Source of the DNA: an uncultured Erythrobacter sp.
Lineage (GTDB): Bacteria > Pseudomonadota > Alphaproteobacteria > Sphingomonadales > Sphingomonadaceae
DNA length: 64,000 nt
Direction of reading: 5' to 3'
NCBI GenBank assembly: GCA_947495555.1
Contig: CANLZI010000001.1
Span: 2,208,861-2,272,860 of the forward strand
Below are positions 1-8,431 of this stretch, in pieces. The position numbers were made by a program, and so were the translations under genes. Below the pieces are notes generated by a model, which worked only from the letters and a program-made list of their open reading frames with translations, was not told the origin of the DNA and ran no database searches. Each line of letters opens with the position of its first letter. The stretch's first letter is position 1.

Positions 1-149
1 TGCGCGAAGTGTCCGGTGGGAAGCTGCCTGAGCTGGCTGAAGTTCGGCAAAAGGTCGAAGATGATTGGCGGCTGGGCACGGCTGAGCTGCGCAAGCAGGA
101 AGCCTATCAATTGTTGCGCGATGCCTATTCGGTAGAGATTGAGCGGTGA
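1..149 (+). CDS. C-terminal end of a probable peptidyl-prolyl cis-trans isomerase (partial)
   Basis: An open frame enters from the left edge and stops at TGA 147-149, giving about 48 C-terminal residues rich in charged helix-forming residues (ending AYSVEIER). The style and the adjacent HupE/UreJ gene suggest the tail of a parvulin-type (PpiC-like) peptidyl-prolyl isomerase, a periplasmic or inner-membrane protein-folding factor. No catalytic domain lies inside the window, so the family call rests on the tail and the neighbour only. The stop overlaps the GTG start of the next gene, so the two are probably translated from one transcript. Confidence 0.45.
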   Translation, partial: REVSGGKLPELAEVRQKVEDDWRLGTAELRKQEAYQLLRDAYSVEIER

Positions 150-1123
150 GAATTTTTGCTCGCGCGTGGCTGTTGGTGCTGGCAGCATTGTGGGCACCGC
201 AGGCCAGCGCCGATGAAATCAGGCCGATGGCGCTCGATCTGATCGAGCAAAGCCCGGGCAAATGGTCGCTCAGTTGGAAGCAGCCCTTGGCCACAGGCGC
301 CGCCGCAATTGTGGTTCCTGTGCCTCCGCAAAATTGCAGTATGACGGCCGAGCCTGTGATCCGCCGCGCCAATGCGGCGCTGCTGGGCGCTGTCAATTTG
401 GACTGCGATGGCGAATTGGGCGGGCAGAGCATAAGCCTGCCGGATATGGCGGGTAACTCGGATGCATTGCTGCGGGTGCAAGCAATCGATCAACCTGTGC
501 AAAGCCTGCGTCTGACCGCCAGCAATCCCAGCGTTACGATCATTGCCTCGCCCGATCGCTGGCAGGTCATGCGCAGCTATTTCGTCATCGGAGCAGAGCA
601 TATTTTGATGGGCTGGGACCATCTGCTGTTCGTGATCGCATTGGTTCTGCTGGTGGGCAGGGGATGGGCCGTGGTTGGCGCGGCCACCGCCTTTACGGTG
701 TCGCATTCGATCACACTGGCAGCCAGCGTGCTGGGCTTTGCGGGGCTCCCTCAAGCGCCGGTAGAAGCCTTGATTGCGCTGTCCATTGTCTTTCTGGCGG
801 TTGAGCTGGCGCGAGCGAACACGGACAGTTGGACCCGCCGCTGGCCTTGGGTGGTCGCGTTTGGATTTGGCCTGCTGCACGGCTTTGGCTTTGCCGGCGC
901 ATTGAGCGATATCGGGCTTCCCCAAGGGGAGGTCCCGGCGGCTCTACTGGCGTTCAATCTGGGTGTGGAGGCCGGGCAAATCGCGGTCATTGCGGCGGTT
1001 TTGGCCCTGCGCGCTGCCATCCAGCGCTTTGCTCCCAAGGCCGAAGCGCTATCCTTGCGCATCACGACCTATGGCATCGGGATCATTGCAAGCTATTGGT
1101 TGCTCGATCGGGTTTTGACGTAA
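146..1123 (+). CDS. HupE/UreJ family membrane protein
   Basis: 325 residues starting at a GTG that overlaps the upstream stop. An N-terminal signal peptide probably ends after ASA at residue 22. An extracytoplasmic domain of about 130 residues follows, then from about residue 150 a hydrophobic half with five to six membrane segments. The signature stretch HILMGWDHLLFVIAL sits at the start of the membrane part, and His-containing turns (SHSITL, LLHGFGFAG) follow. This is the pattern of the HupE/UreJ_2 family. HupE and UreJ are linked to nickel or cobalt transport for hydrogenase and urease, but members beside PPIase-like genes in aerobic alphaproteobacteria have no established substrate. No hydrogenase or urease gene is visible here, so metal transport is only a possibility. 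Confidence 0.85.
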   Translation: MRIFARAWLLVLAALWAPQASADEIRPMALDLIEQSPGKWSLSWKQPLATGAAAIVVPVPPQNCSMTAEPVIRRANAALLGAVNLDCDGELGGQSISLPDMAGNSDALLRVQAIDQPVQSLRLTASNPSVTIIASPDRWQVMRSYFVIGAEHILMGWDHLLFVIALVLLVGRGWAVVGAATAFTVSHSITLAASVLGFAGLPQAPVEALIALSIVFLAVELARANTDSWTRRWPWVVAFGFGLLHGFGFAGALSDIGLPQGEVPAALLAFNLGVEAGQIAVIAAVLALRAAIQRFAPKAEALSLRITTYGIGIIASYWLLDRVLT

Positions 1124-1177
1124 GCGGGTGGAGCCTGCCGTTTCCATATTGGGCTAGCAGGCTCCAGACCATCTCGA

Positions 1178-1567
1178 TTACAGAACGCCCAACAGCACCC
1201 CAAACAGGGTGAACATCAGCGTCGAATATCCACCATCAATCAGCCACAGCGCCATCGGGCGCTGAGCGAACAGATAGTTGATGCCAAAGCTGGCAGCCAC
1301 CCAGCACAGGCCAGCTGATGCGCCATAGGCCGCGCCTTGCTGCACCGTGATGTCGGGGCCCAAGAACATGGAGAACACAAAGGCAGCAATGAAGGTGAGC
1401 ACAAAGGCCCCGCCAAAGATCTTGGCCATATTGGCACTTTGAACCTGCTCTTCGCTCAGCCCGACCAGCGCTTGCCATTTTTTGCCGAACAGCGGTCCGT
1501 ACCACAGTCCGCCCAGCACGAATGCAGAGACGCTTGCCGCGATGATTCCCAACCAGTTGATTTCCAT
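1178..1567 (-). CDS. DUF1761 domain-containing membrane protein
   Basis: 129 residues from ATG 1565-1567, beginning MEINWLGII. Four hydrophobic segments can be seen. An early GGLWYGPLFGKKW stretch followed by a polar loop is typical of DUF1761, a family of small four-helix inner-membrane proteins of unknown function. A longer in-frame start exists near 1681, but it would run into the upstream tetR gene, and the ATG at 1567 matches the usual N-terminus of the family. The gene follows tetR by 34 bases on the same strand, so it is probably the gene controlled by that regulator, from the operator-like boxes at 2213-2281. Confidence 0.85.
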   Translation of the reverse strand: MEINWLGIIAASVSAFVLGGLWYGPLFGKKWQALVGLSEEQVQSANMAKIFGGAFVLTFIAAFVFSMFLGPDITVQQGAAYGASAGLCWVAASFGINYLFAQRPMALWLIDGGYSTLMFTLFGVLLGVL

Positions 1568-1601
1568 TATTTCTCTCCCTCTATTTAAAGCGAATTTGTA
1601 G

Positions 1602-2201
1602 TCAGGAAGGCTCTTTGGCCTTTTCCAACAGCAAATTGATGTGCTGGCGCAGCACCGTGATATTGCGGTCAAACACGGCAATATCGCGGGCAGTGCGAGC
1701 CTGCATGATGGCCCCTTCCATGATCGTCAGGATAAACTCGGCCAAGGCATGGGTGTCGGTTCCCGCTGGCAGTCGCTCGTTCGCGGAATTGAGGCAGCGT
1801 TCCACCGCATCGATCCAATTTGCAAAGTTCACATCCAGCAGTTCGCGAATGCGCGGATCGGGTTCGCTGATCTCAAGGGCCAAATTGCCGATCGGACAAC
1901 CATGCTGGAAATCACTCATCAACAGACCGATGCGATAACCGTTCAGCAGCGCAAAGATCTTTTCGATGGGATCGGTTTGATCTGCCCATGCGATGCTGAG
2001 CAGATTATCTTCGATACCATCACGATAGAATTCCAGAACAGCGACCAGCAGGTCCTGCTTGCCCGGGAAGCAGTGATACAGACTGCCCGAATGCACCTGA
2101 CTGCGGCTGAGGATATCGGCGATGGAGGTGGAGTTGTAACCCTTGACGTAGAACATCTCCAAAGCGGTCATCACGATCCGTTGGCGCGTGTCAGAATTCA
2201 T
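1602..2201 (-). CDS. TetR/AcrR family transcriptional regulator
   Basis: 199 residues. The N-terminal DNA-binding domain covers roughly residues 3-50, with the classic ALEMFYVKGYNSTSIADI...SGSLYHCFPGKQDLL pattern (helix-turn-helix near 23-43). A ligand-binding and dimerisation domain of about 140 residues follows. Start chosen at ATG 2199-2201, preceded by an AAGAGGTG ribosome binding site; a GTG three codons upstream lies inside that site and is unlikely. The gene is transcribed towards DUF1761. Three TTGA-N8-TCAA inverted repeats lie directly upstream and the first overlaps the ribosome binding site, so autoregulation is likely. The ligand cannot be read from sequence. Confidence 0.93.
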   Translation of the reverse strand: MNSDTRQRIVMTALEMFYVKGYNSTSIADILSRSQVHSGSLYHCFPGKQDLLVAVLEFYRDGIEDNLLSIAWADQTDPIEKIFALLNGYRIGLLMSDFQHGCPIGNLALEISEPDPRIRELLDVNFANWIDAVERCLNSANERLPAGTDTHALAEFILTIMEGAIMQARTARDIAVFDRNITVLRQHINLLLEKAKEPS

Positions 2202-2212
2202 GCGAATCACCT

Positions 2213-2281
2213 CTTGATTGAGCGTTCAACTCAGCAGAAGTTGATCAAGCAATCAAGTGAAAACTTGAATGATCGATCAAG
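2213..2281. promoter_or_regulatory. Three tandem TTGA-N8-TCAA operator-like boxes
   Basis: Three inverted repeats of identical architecture lie between tetR and ftsH: TTGA 2214-2217 / TCAA 2226-2229, TTGA 2241-2244 / TCAA 2253-2256, and TTGA 2265-2268 / TCAA 2277-2280. Two of the outer sites extend to CTTGA on the left and two to TCAAG on the right; the third has a central GATC. Box centres are 27 and 24 bases apart. Size and symmetry suit a TetR dimer. Binding is inferred. Confidence 0.6.
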
Positions 2282-2378
2282 TGAGTGCGGAAGGCGGCTT
2301 TTCGCCTCGCTCGGCGTGATCGCGAAGAAATTCGCCCAATGCAGGCAAAAAGCGTGGTTTCTTCGACGGCGCATTATC

Positions 2379-2406
2379 TTGCCATTCACCCAAGCGCGCC
2401 TACATT
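2379..2406 (+). promoter_or_regulatory. Candidate ftsH promoter
   Basis: TTGCCA (2379-2384), a 16-base spacer, then TACATT (2401-2406), ending 28 bases before the ftsH ATG. The match is reasonable to a housekeeping sigma factor but there is no experimental support. Confidence 0.35.
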
Positions 2407-2434
2407 GGGAGGGTAGAAAAGGACCCAACACGCG

Positions 2435-4414
2435 ATGAGTGACCAAAACGATCCTCGTGATAACAATCCGCAAGACCCCAATTCGGAAGGCCCCAACCCT
2501 TGGGTGAAAAGCCTGATGATCTGGGGTGGTGTCTTCATGGCACTGCTTTTGGTCGTCTCGATGTTTGGCAATGACAGCCAGCAGCCGGGCACACAGATCG
2601 CCTATTCCGAATTCCGCGACAAAGTCGCTGAAGGGTCGGTCAAGCAGGTGGAGATCGGTCCCGAATTGATAACGGGCACAATGAAGAATGGCGACGCTGC
2701 ATTCTCAACCGTGCCGGTTCCCAATGATACCGAGCTGCCCAAATTGCTGGAAGACAATGGCGTCAAATTCTCCGGCGTCGAGGCAGAGCGGATGAATGTG
2801 CTGTGGGTCGTTTTGATCCAGGCACTGCCTTTTATTTTGATCCTGGGCATTGCGTTCTTCGCGCTTCGTCAGGTGCAAAAAGGCGGCGGCGGCGGGGCAA
2901 TGGGCTTTGGCAAATCCAAGGCAAAAATGCTGACCGAGCGTCAAGGTAAAGTGACCTTTGCGGATGTCGCCGGTATTGATGAAGCGCGCGAGGAGCTGGA
3001 GGAAATCGTCGAGTTCCTCAAAGACCCCAACCGCTTTTCCAAGCTGGGCGGCCAGATCCCCAAGGGTGCATTGCTGGTCGGTTCTCCCGGTACCGGTAAG
3101 ACATTGCTGGCCCGCGCCATTGCAGGCGAAGCAGGCGTGCCTTTCTTCACCATTTCCGGTTCTGACTTTGTCGAGATGTTCGTTGGCGTAGGTGCCAGCC
3201 GCGTGCGCGACATGTTTGAACAAGCCAAGAAGAACGCGCCGTGTATCCTGTTCATTGACGAGATTGATGCGGTTGGCCGTTCGCGTGGCCATGGTCTGGG
3301 CAATTCGAATGACGAGCGAGAGCAAACACTCAACCAATTGCTGGTCGAGATGGATGGTTTTGAAGCCAATGAAGGCATCATCATTATCGCTGCGACCAAC
3401 CGTCCCGATGTGCTGGACCCTGCCTTGCTGCGTCCAGGCCGGTTTGACCGTCAGGTTGTGGTCCCTGTGCCGGATATCGATGGCCGCGAGAAAATCCTCG
3501 CCGTCCATATGAAGAAGGTGCCCTTGGCACCCGATGTGAACCCGCGCACGATTGCTCGCGGTACGCCTGGCTTCTCGGGCGCTGATCTGGCCAATCTGGT
3601 CAATGAAGCGGCTTTGCTGGCGGCGCGCCGGAACAAACGTCTGGTTGCGATGCAGGAATTCGAAGACGCCAAGGACAAGGTCATGATGGGTGCGGAACGC
3701 CGCTCTATGGTGATGACCGATGATGAAAAGAAAATGACCGCCTATCACGAGGCTGGCCATGCCATCGTATCGGTCCATGAAGAGGCGTCTGACCCGATTC
3801 ACAAGGCAACGATCATCCCGCGCGGCCGTGCGTTGGGAATGGTGATGCGCTTGCCCGAGCGGGACAGCTATTCTTATCACCGTGACAAGATGCACGCCAA
3901 TCTGTCGGTCAGCATGGGCGGCCGTGTGGCTGAAGAAATCATCTTCGGGCATGACAAGGTTTCCTCCGGTGCATCGTCAGACATTCAATATGCCACCAGC
4001 CTGGCCCGCAATATGGTCACCAAATGGGGCATGTCGGACAAGCTTGGCCCGCTGCAATATGAAGAGAGCCAAGAAGGCTATCTGGGCATGGGTCAAACCG
4101 CGCGCACGATGGGCGGTGCAGAAACCAACAAGCTGATCGATGCAGAGATCAAGGGGTTGGTCGAAGGGGCGCATAAACGCGCCACCCAATTGCTTAAGAA
4201 GCACGAAGACCAGCTGCATTTGCTTGCTCAGGCGATGCTGGAATATGAAACGCTAACCGGTGATGAAATCACCCAATTGCTGGACACTGGCAAGATAGAG
4301 CGTCCTGACAAGCCTTCGGGTCCGGTTGTGGTCCAACCCGCCGGTGGTTCGGCCGTTCCTAAGGCTGGCAAGAAGTTTGGCGGGGAAGGTGGAGCATCGC
4401 CGCAAGGCGCCTGA
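2435..4414 (+). CDS. ftsH: ATP-dependent zinc metalloprotease FtsH
   Basis: 659 residues. Membrane-anchored AAA+ protease that degrades misassembled membrane proteins and short-lived regulators. Two membrane segments (about 25-44 and 121-143) flank a small periplasmic domain. The AAA module has Walker A GSPGTGKT at 216-223, Walker B ILFIDEID, and the second region of homology ending RPGRFDRQV. The zinc protease motif HEAGH is at 438-442. The C-terminus is a low-complexity Pro/Gly tail. The usual second residue of Walker A is Pro rather than Ser, but the GxxxxGKT pattern is intact. It is monocistronic, with a strong hairpin terminator downstream and a candidate promoter at 2379-2406. Confidence 0.98.
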   Translation: MSDQNDPRDNNPQDPNSEGPNPWVKSLMIWGGVFMALLLVVSMFGNDSQQPGTQIAYSEFRDKVAEGSVKQVEIGPELITGTMKNGDAAFSTVPVPNDTELPKLLEDNGVKFSGVEAERMNVLWVVLIQALPFILILGIAFFALRQVQKGGGGGAMGFGKSKAKMLTERQGKVTFADVAGIDEAREELEEIVEFLKDPNRFSKLGGQIPKGALLVGSPGTGKTLLARAIAGEAGVPFFTISGSDFVEMFVGVGASRVRDMFEQAKKNAPCILFIDEIDAVGRSRGHGLGNSNDEREQTLNQLLVEMDGFEANEGIIIIAATNRPDVLDPALLRPGRFDRQVVVPVPDIDGREKILAVHMKKVPLAPDVNPRTIARGTPGFSGADLANLVNEAALLAARRNKRLVAMQEFEDAKDKVMMGAERRSMVMTDDEKKMTAYHEAGHAIVSVHEEASDPIHKATIIPRGRALGMVMRLPERDSYSYHRDKMHANLSVSMGGRVAEEIIFGHDKVSSGASSDIQYATSLARNMVTKWGMSDKLGPLQYEESQEGYLGMGQTARTMGGAETNKLIDAEIKGLVEGAHKRATQLLKKHEDQLHLLAQAMLEYETLTGDEITQLLDTGKIERPDKPSGPVVVQPAGGSAVPKAGKKFGGEGGASPQGA

Positions 4415-4441
4415 TCTCCCGCTTTCACATACGACATTAAG

Positions 4442-4476
4442 GGGGCGTCTGGAGAGATCCAGGCGCCCCTATTGTT
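4442..4476 (+). terminator. Rho-independent terminator of ftsH
   Basis: An 11-base-pair stem (4442-4452 with 4459-4469, one G-U pair), a 6-base loop and then TATTGTT. It lies 27 bases after the ftsH stop and also serves as the boundary with the convergent DUF3667 gene. Confidence 0.75.
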
Positions 4477-4491
4477 ACGAGCTCAATTGAC

Positions 4492-5796
4492 TCAATATCC
4501 GCCCAGCACCAGCAAGGCTTGCGCGAACAGGGCAATCACGATTGCGATGAAGAACATCAGCATGATCAGCCGCCACAGAGCGCTGAGACGCCCCAGCTGA
4601 TAGGTGCCGCGCAACTGCTTATACATGTGCAGGGGCGGAATGATCAGACTGCCGAACAACAACAGGTTTTCACCAAAGCCAATCCGGCCCAATAGGGAGA
4701 TGGCGATATACAGCAGTGACATAAAGGCGAGCGAATAGGTCACAAAGATGGCGTGATCATAGGCCCCGAAACGCCGCTTCCATAGAAACATCAAGCCAAC
4801 AAATGGGATCGAAAGCGGGATCAGTAGCCAGCTGAACTTATACGCATTGTTTTGCATCTTATAGAGCATCAAGCTCGGGTTTTCTCGCCACTTCGCAACA
4901 ATGTTGTCGATCATTGAAATGCCGGTCTTCCCTTCGGCCAAATCAGTCCCGCTGGTGTCAGAATCTGGAGCATTTGGGTCCTCCGCTGCATCGGGGCTGG
5001 CCTGTAAGTCGATAGCCCGCAAACTGTCCAAGCCACGCTGGGCTATGGCTATCTCGGCAGACAAATCGTTATGCTCTGGCGATCCTGCAGGCATTGCTGC
5101 CAGTCTTTCACGGGCGTCGGCAATCTCGGCTTCGGCAGCCGCTTGAAGGTCCTCCACCCCGCTGCTGCCGCTGGCCATCAGCCACTCGGATATGCCGGTT
5201 GCGCGCGCATCCAACAGGTCGATTTCAGACAGCCGCTCCTGCATTTGAAGCTCTAAAGATTCGCGTTCGGCGGGTGTCAGATCGTCATTGGCCAGTTGCG
5301 TGTCCAGCTCGAGCACTTGGGCATCCAGCCGGTCAGATTCTGCGGCAACCAATTGGTCAACCTGCTCGCTCGCACTTCCTGACACATCTGTCGGGGTTGA
5401 AATGCCCAAGGCCTGAAACAGGGCAAACATCAGGAACACGCTGAACAAGAACATCGCCATTGGGGAGACGAATTTGGCCCGCTCGCCATCAATATATCGG
5501 CGGGTCAGCTTGCCCGGTTTGAAAGCCAGCAGCGGCAGAGTGCGCCACAGCTTGCCATCTAGATGCAAAACGCCATGTATCAGATCGTGGCCAATCGCCG
5601 CGATCGAGCGATGGATATTGGTCGATTGCCCGCAGTTCTGACAGTAATTTCCGGCTGGCGCCGCGCCGCAATTCAGGCACGCACCTTCTGCCAACGCATC
5701 GGTTTGGCTACCTTTTTCACCGTGACCGGGCTCGACAGCGCGGCCCGCCATCGCGCCTTCCACCGCGCTTCCCAATCCTTCGGTTATGTCGCTCAT
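4492..5796 (-). CDS. DUF3667 domain-containing membrane protein with N-terminal zinc ribbon
   Basis: 434 residues from ATG 5794-5796. Near residues 40-60 there is a four-cysteine zinc ribbon (CLNCG...YCQNCGQ), the DUF3667 hallmark, followed by the conserved segment around LDGKLWRTLPLLAFKPGKLTRRYI. A first membrane helix lies near residues 110-130. Next comes a long charged, helix-rich stretch of about 170 residues, probably coiled coil and probably outside the membrane, and then four C-terminal membrane helices. Typical DUF3667 proteins in this group have a similar layout, but no biochemical function is established. The gene lies 70 bases after an orphan parA on the same strand. I would not assign a role. 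Confidence 0.85.
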   Translation of the reverse strand: MSDITEGLGSAVEGAMAGRAVEPGHGEKGSQTDALAEGACLNCGAAPAGNYCQNCGQSTNIHRSIAAIGHDLIHGVLHLDGKLWRTLPLLAFKPGKLTRRYIDGERAKFVSPMAMFLFSVFLMFALFQALGISTPTDVSGSASEQVDQLVAAESDRLDAQVLELDTQLANDDLTPAERESLELQMQERLSEIDLLDARATGISEWLMASGSSGVEDLQAAAEAEIADARERLAAMPAGSPEHNDLSAEIAIAQRGLDSLRAIDLQASPDAAEDPNAPDSDTSGTDLAEGKTGISMIDNIVAKWRENPSLMLYKMQNNAYKFSWLLIPLSIPFVGLMFLWKRRFGAYDHAIFVTYSLAFMSLLYIAISLLGRIGFGENLLLFGSLIIPPLHMYKQLRGTYQLGRLSALWRLIMLMFFIAIVIALFAQALLVLGGY

Positions 5797-5866
5797 GCCA
5801 GCCCCCCAGCCAATATCTTGCGCCCATCTATAGGCGAGCAGGCGCAAGGATCAAAATTGAGAGTGC

Positions 5867-6598
5867 TTAGCGCTTGGCCAGTTTGCGCTCGATCGCAGTC
5901 CACAGCCGGGCGAAGGCCTGTGCCGAAACAGAGCGCGGATCAAATGCTCCCACCGGGCTTTGTCGGACGGCGCATTGCTCCAAAGCGCTGGAGAGCGGAA
6001 TGGCGGGCCATTTGGGGTTATCGGCGCGGGTTTGGCGGTGCAATGTGCGGCGCATATCCATCATCGATAAGACAGGCAGGATGGGCGGATGCTTCTTGCC
6101 CGACCCTTTGACAATATCCACCACCTGTTCGAACGCGCGGGTTGATAGGGGCGAGGGCGGGAGCGGCACGATGACCAGATCCGCAGCGCGCATGACCTGC
6201 TCGCTCATTTCATTCATCACCGGGGGGCAATCGAAGATAATTCGGTCATAATCTTTCGCCAGACCCTTGGTCAGCTTAGCCAGCCGTTTGGCGCTGTTCA
6301 TCTGGGCCAGCTCGCGATCCAGCAGGCGCAGGCTTTCGTCCGCGGGCAGCAAATGCAGATTATCATATCTGCTTTTCCGGATCATCTTTGCCGGATTGCG
6401 CTCGCGCATGAAGATACTGCTGGCGGGCTTTTTCTTTTTCGGGCCGACATCCAGCAGAAATCCCGAGCCATTGGCCGGGTCGAGGTCCCACAGCAAAGTT
6501 TTGCGCCGCGAAATCGTGGCGGAGCACCAGGCAAGGTTTACCGCAAAGGTTGTCTTACCGACCCCTCCTTTGACGCTGTAAATTGCAATGGACGCCAT
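5867..6598 (-). CDS. ParA-family ATPase (orphan)
   Basis: 243 residues. The deviant Walker A motif KGGVGKT is at 10-16, a switch/Walker A' region DLDPANGSGFLLD follows, and Walker B-like IIFDCPP is in the middle. These define the ParA/MinD/Mrp-type P-loop ATPases that position DNA or protein complexes on the nucleoid or membrane. A Lys-rich stretch (KKKKP) after the switch region is unusual. There is no parB, no parS-like sequence and no plasmid gene nearby, so this is an orphan and not the chromosome-segregation ParA. It is followed on the same strand by the DUF3667 gene and preceded by rpoZ, which has its own terminator. Confidence 0.88.
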   Translation of the reverse strand: MASIAIYSVKGGVGKTTFAVNLAWCSATISRRKTLLWDLDPANGSGFLLDVGPKKKKPASSIFMRERNPAKMIRKSRYDNLHLLPADESLRLLDRELAQMNSAKRLAKLTKGLAKDYDRIIFDCPPVMNEMSEQVMRAADLVIVPLPPSPLSTRAFEQVVDIVKGSGKKHPPILPVLSMMDMRRTLHRQTRADNPKWPAIPLSSALEQCAVRQSPVGAFDPRSVSAQAFARLWTAIERKLAKR

Positions 6599-6693
6599 AG
6601 CCCGCTCGACTTCATCCTTTTGAGTGAAGGATTATGCGTCGCACAGCATCGCGGCAGAGTCGATATCGGATTAGCCAGTGTCACATAACGCAA

Positions 6694-6719
6694 CAAAAAA
6701 GCCGCCCATGGGGCGGCTT
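6694..6719 (-). terminator. Rho-independent terminator of rpoZ
   Basis: Perfect 9-base-pair stem (6699-6707 with 6711-6719) with a 3-base loop. Read on the minus strand it ends in a run of T (A-run at 6695-6700 on the plus strand). It lies 43 bases after the rpoZ stop. Confidence 0.85.
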
Positions 6720-6762
6720 GATTGTGATCATAGCGGCGCAAATGCGCGCAATGTGACAGCAG

Positions 6763-7107
6763 TTAGCCGTCGTAGTCAGCACCGATCGATGTTGACCGGG
6801 TTGGCGCCGATGCGGTGATCCGCAGCGCTTCTGCTGATTGGCTGAGCGAACCGATTTCATCCGCATCATCTTCATCATCGGGCAGAATTTTCTGCAGGCC
6901 GGTGACGACACTTTCGTGCAGTTCTTTCGGCTTGATTGTCTGCTCGGCGATTTCACGCAAAGCAACAACCGGGTTCTTATCCCGATCACGATCCAGGGTC
7001 AGTTCTGACCCACCAGAAATCTCGCGCGCACGTTGTGCAGCAAGCAAGACCAGATCAAAGCGGTTAGAAACCTTGTCGACGCAATCTTCGACAGTAACGC
7101 GCGCCAT
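6763..7107 (-). CDS. rpoZ: DNA-directed RNA polymerase omega subunit
   Basis: 114 residues beginning [30 protein letters not shown], the highly conserved omega core that wraps the C-terminal tail of beta-prime and helps assemble RNA polymerase. The acidic middle (DDEDDADE) and a variable C-terminal tail are typical of alphaproteobacteria. In many bacteria rpoZ sits between gmk and spoT; neither is adjacent here. It has its own promoter (7147-7175) and terminator (6694-6719), so it is a single-gene unit. Confidence 0.97.
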   Translation of the reverse strand: MARVTVEDCVDKVSNRFDLVLLAAQRAREISGGSELTLDRDRDKNPVVALREIAEQTIKPKELHESVVTGLQKILPDDEDDADEIGSLSQSAEALRITASAPTRSTSIGADYDG

Positions 7108-7146
7108 AGGGCACTCCAGTAAAAGTAAGTGTTTCGGAAAACGCGC

Positions 7147-7175
7147 TAGCTAGGGATTTCGCCGCAATGAGTCAA
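7147..7175 (-). promoter_or_regulatory. Candidate rpoZ promoter
   Basis: On the minus strand: TTGACT (7170-7175), a 17-base spacer, TAGCTA (7147-7152), 40 bases before the rpoZ ATG. It has the same layout as the candidate promoters of rpmJ, rpmH, secE and tRNA-Trp in this window. Confidence 0.6.
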
Positions 7176-7218
7176 GAAATTGCACAAATGGGTCCAGCTC
7201 GACTAAGGGGCATAGATC

Positions 7219-8421
7219 ATGGATCCAATCGACAGCACTGATTCCTTCACCGCATCGGTTGAGGGCCAACTCTTATATCAAGAGCCCGAGCCGTTTGTGG
7301 TCGATGCTGCGGGGCATCGGTTTTCATTCCATCCGACCGGGAAAGATCGGTTTGCGACGCTGTTGGGATTGATCGAGAGCGCCGAAAAGAAGCTCAAGAT
7401 ATTCTACTATATGTTTCAGGACGACTTTGCCGGGCAACAGGTCAGGCAAGCTCTGATTGATGCGGCCGAGCGGGGCGTTGATGTCTATCTGATTGTTGAT
7501 GCCTTTGGCACAGATGCGCCCAACAATTTCTTCAAGCCACTAGTCAAAGCAGGCGCGCGCTTTGACGTGTTCGAGCCGAGGTTTGGTGCGCGCTATTTCA
7601 TCCGCAACCACCAAAAGATGGCAATTGCCGATGACGAGCGCGTGATGGCTGGCGGATTCAATATTTCGGACAATTATTTCAAGCCGCCAGAAGAAGATGG
7701 ATGGAACGATCTGGGCGTGCTGATCGAAGGTCCGATTGTCGAACGGTTTTGCGACTGGTTCGAGAAACTGGATCAGTGGGTGAGCAATCCGGGTTCACAA
7801 TACCGGCTGATCCGGACGATGTTGCGCGAATGGGATCACGGCGATGGCCCTGTGCAATTGTTGATGGGCGGGCCCACGCACATCACCAGTGATTGGGCGC
7901 GGCAGGTCAAAAAAGATTTGGCGCGTGGTGATCGGCTGGATCTGGTCATGGCCTATTTCTCGCCGCCGCGTAGCATCCGACGCTTGATTCGCCGGATTGC
8001 GGAGCGCGGCTCTGCACGGCTGATCATGGCGGGCCGATCTGACAATAACGCCACCATCGGAGCATCGCGTGCTTTGTATCGCGGTCTGCTAAATTCCGAC
8101 GTCAAAATTGCCGAGTTTCAACCCAGCAAGCTCCACTGCAAGTTGGTGGTTGTGGACGATGTGACCTATTTTGGCAGCGCCAATTTCGATTTGCGATCGC
8201 TGCGGCTTAATCTGGAACTGATGGTGCGCGTCAAAGACGAGACACTAGCGGCCAGGATACGCGAATTGATTGATCATATGGAAGAAGCGAGCGAGCCCAT
8301 TACCGATGAATGGTATGCTAATCGCGCCAGCTGGTTCAATCGGTTCCGTTGGCGGCTGGGCTGGTTTCTGGTTTCGGTGGCTGATTATACGGTGACCCGC
8401 CGGCTCAATATCGGCCTATAG
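7219..8421 (+). CDS. Phospholipase D / cardiolipin synthase-like protein
   Basis: 400 residues. Two HxK(x)4D phosphatidyltransferase motifs are visible: H131-x-K133...D138 followed by GGFNIS, and H306-x-K308...D313 followed by SANFDLRS. Both are intact, so the protein should be an active PLD-superfamily enzyme. Bacterial relatives condense two phosphatidylglycerols into cardiolipin, or exchange phosphatidyl groups between lipids. There is no N-terminal pair of membrane helices as in ClsA, so it is nearer the ClsB/ClsC type. It stands alone between rpoZ and dnaB. The exact lipid substrate is not deducible. Confidence 0.88.
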   Translation: MDPIDSTDSFTASVEGQLLYQEPEPFVVDAAGHRFSFHPTGKDRFATLLGLIESAEKKLKIFYYMFQDDFAGQQVRQALIDAAERGVDVYLIVDAFGTDAPNNFFKPLVKAGARFDVFEPRFGARYFIRNHQKMAIADDERVMAGGFNISDNYFKPPEEDGWNDLGVLIEGPIVERFCDWFEKLDQWVSNPGSQYRLIRTMLREWDHGDGPVQLLMGGPTHITSDWARQVKKDLARGDRLDLVMAYFSPPRSIRRLIRRIAERGSARLIMAGRSDNNATIGASRALYRGLLNSDVKIAEFQPSKLHCKLVVVDDVTYFGSANFDLRSLRLNLELMVRVKDETLAARIRELIDHMEEASEPITDEWYANRASWFNRFRWRLGWFLVSVADYTVTRRLNIGL

Positions 8422-8431
8422 AGCGGTCGGC

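Noticed and set aside
2705..3952. 415-codon open frame on the minus strand opposite ftsH
   Set aside because: It is the reverse-strand shadow of ftsH with His/Arg/Gln-rich composition and no family resemblance; similar shadows lie opposite most genes here.
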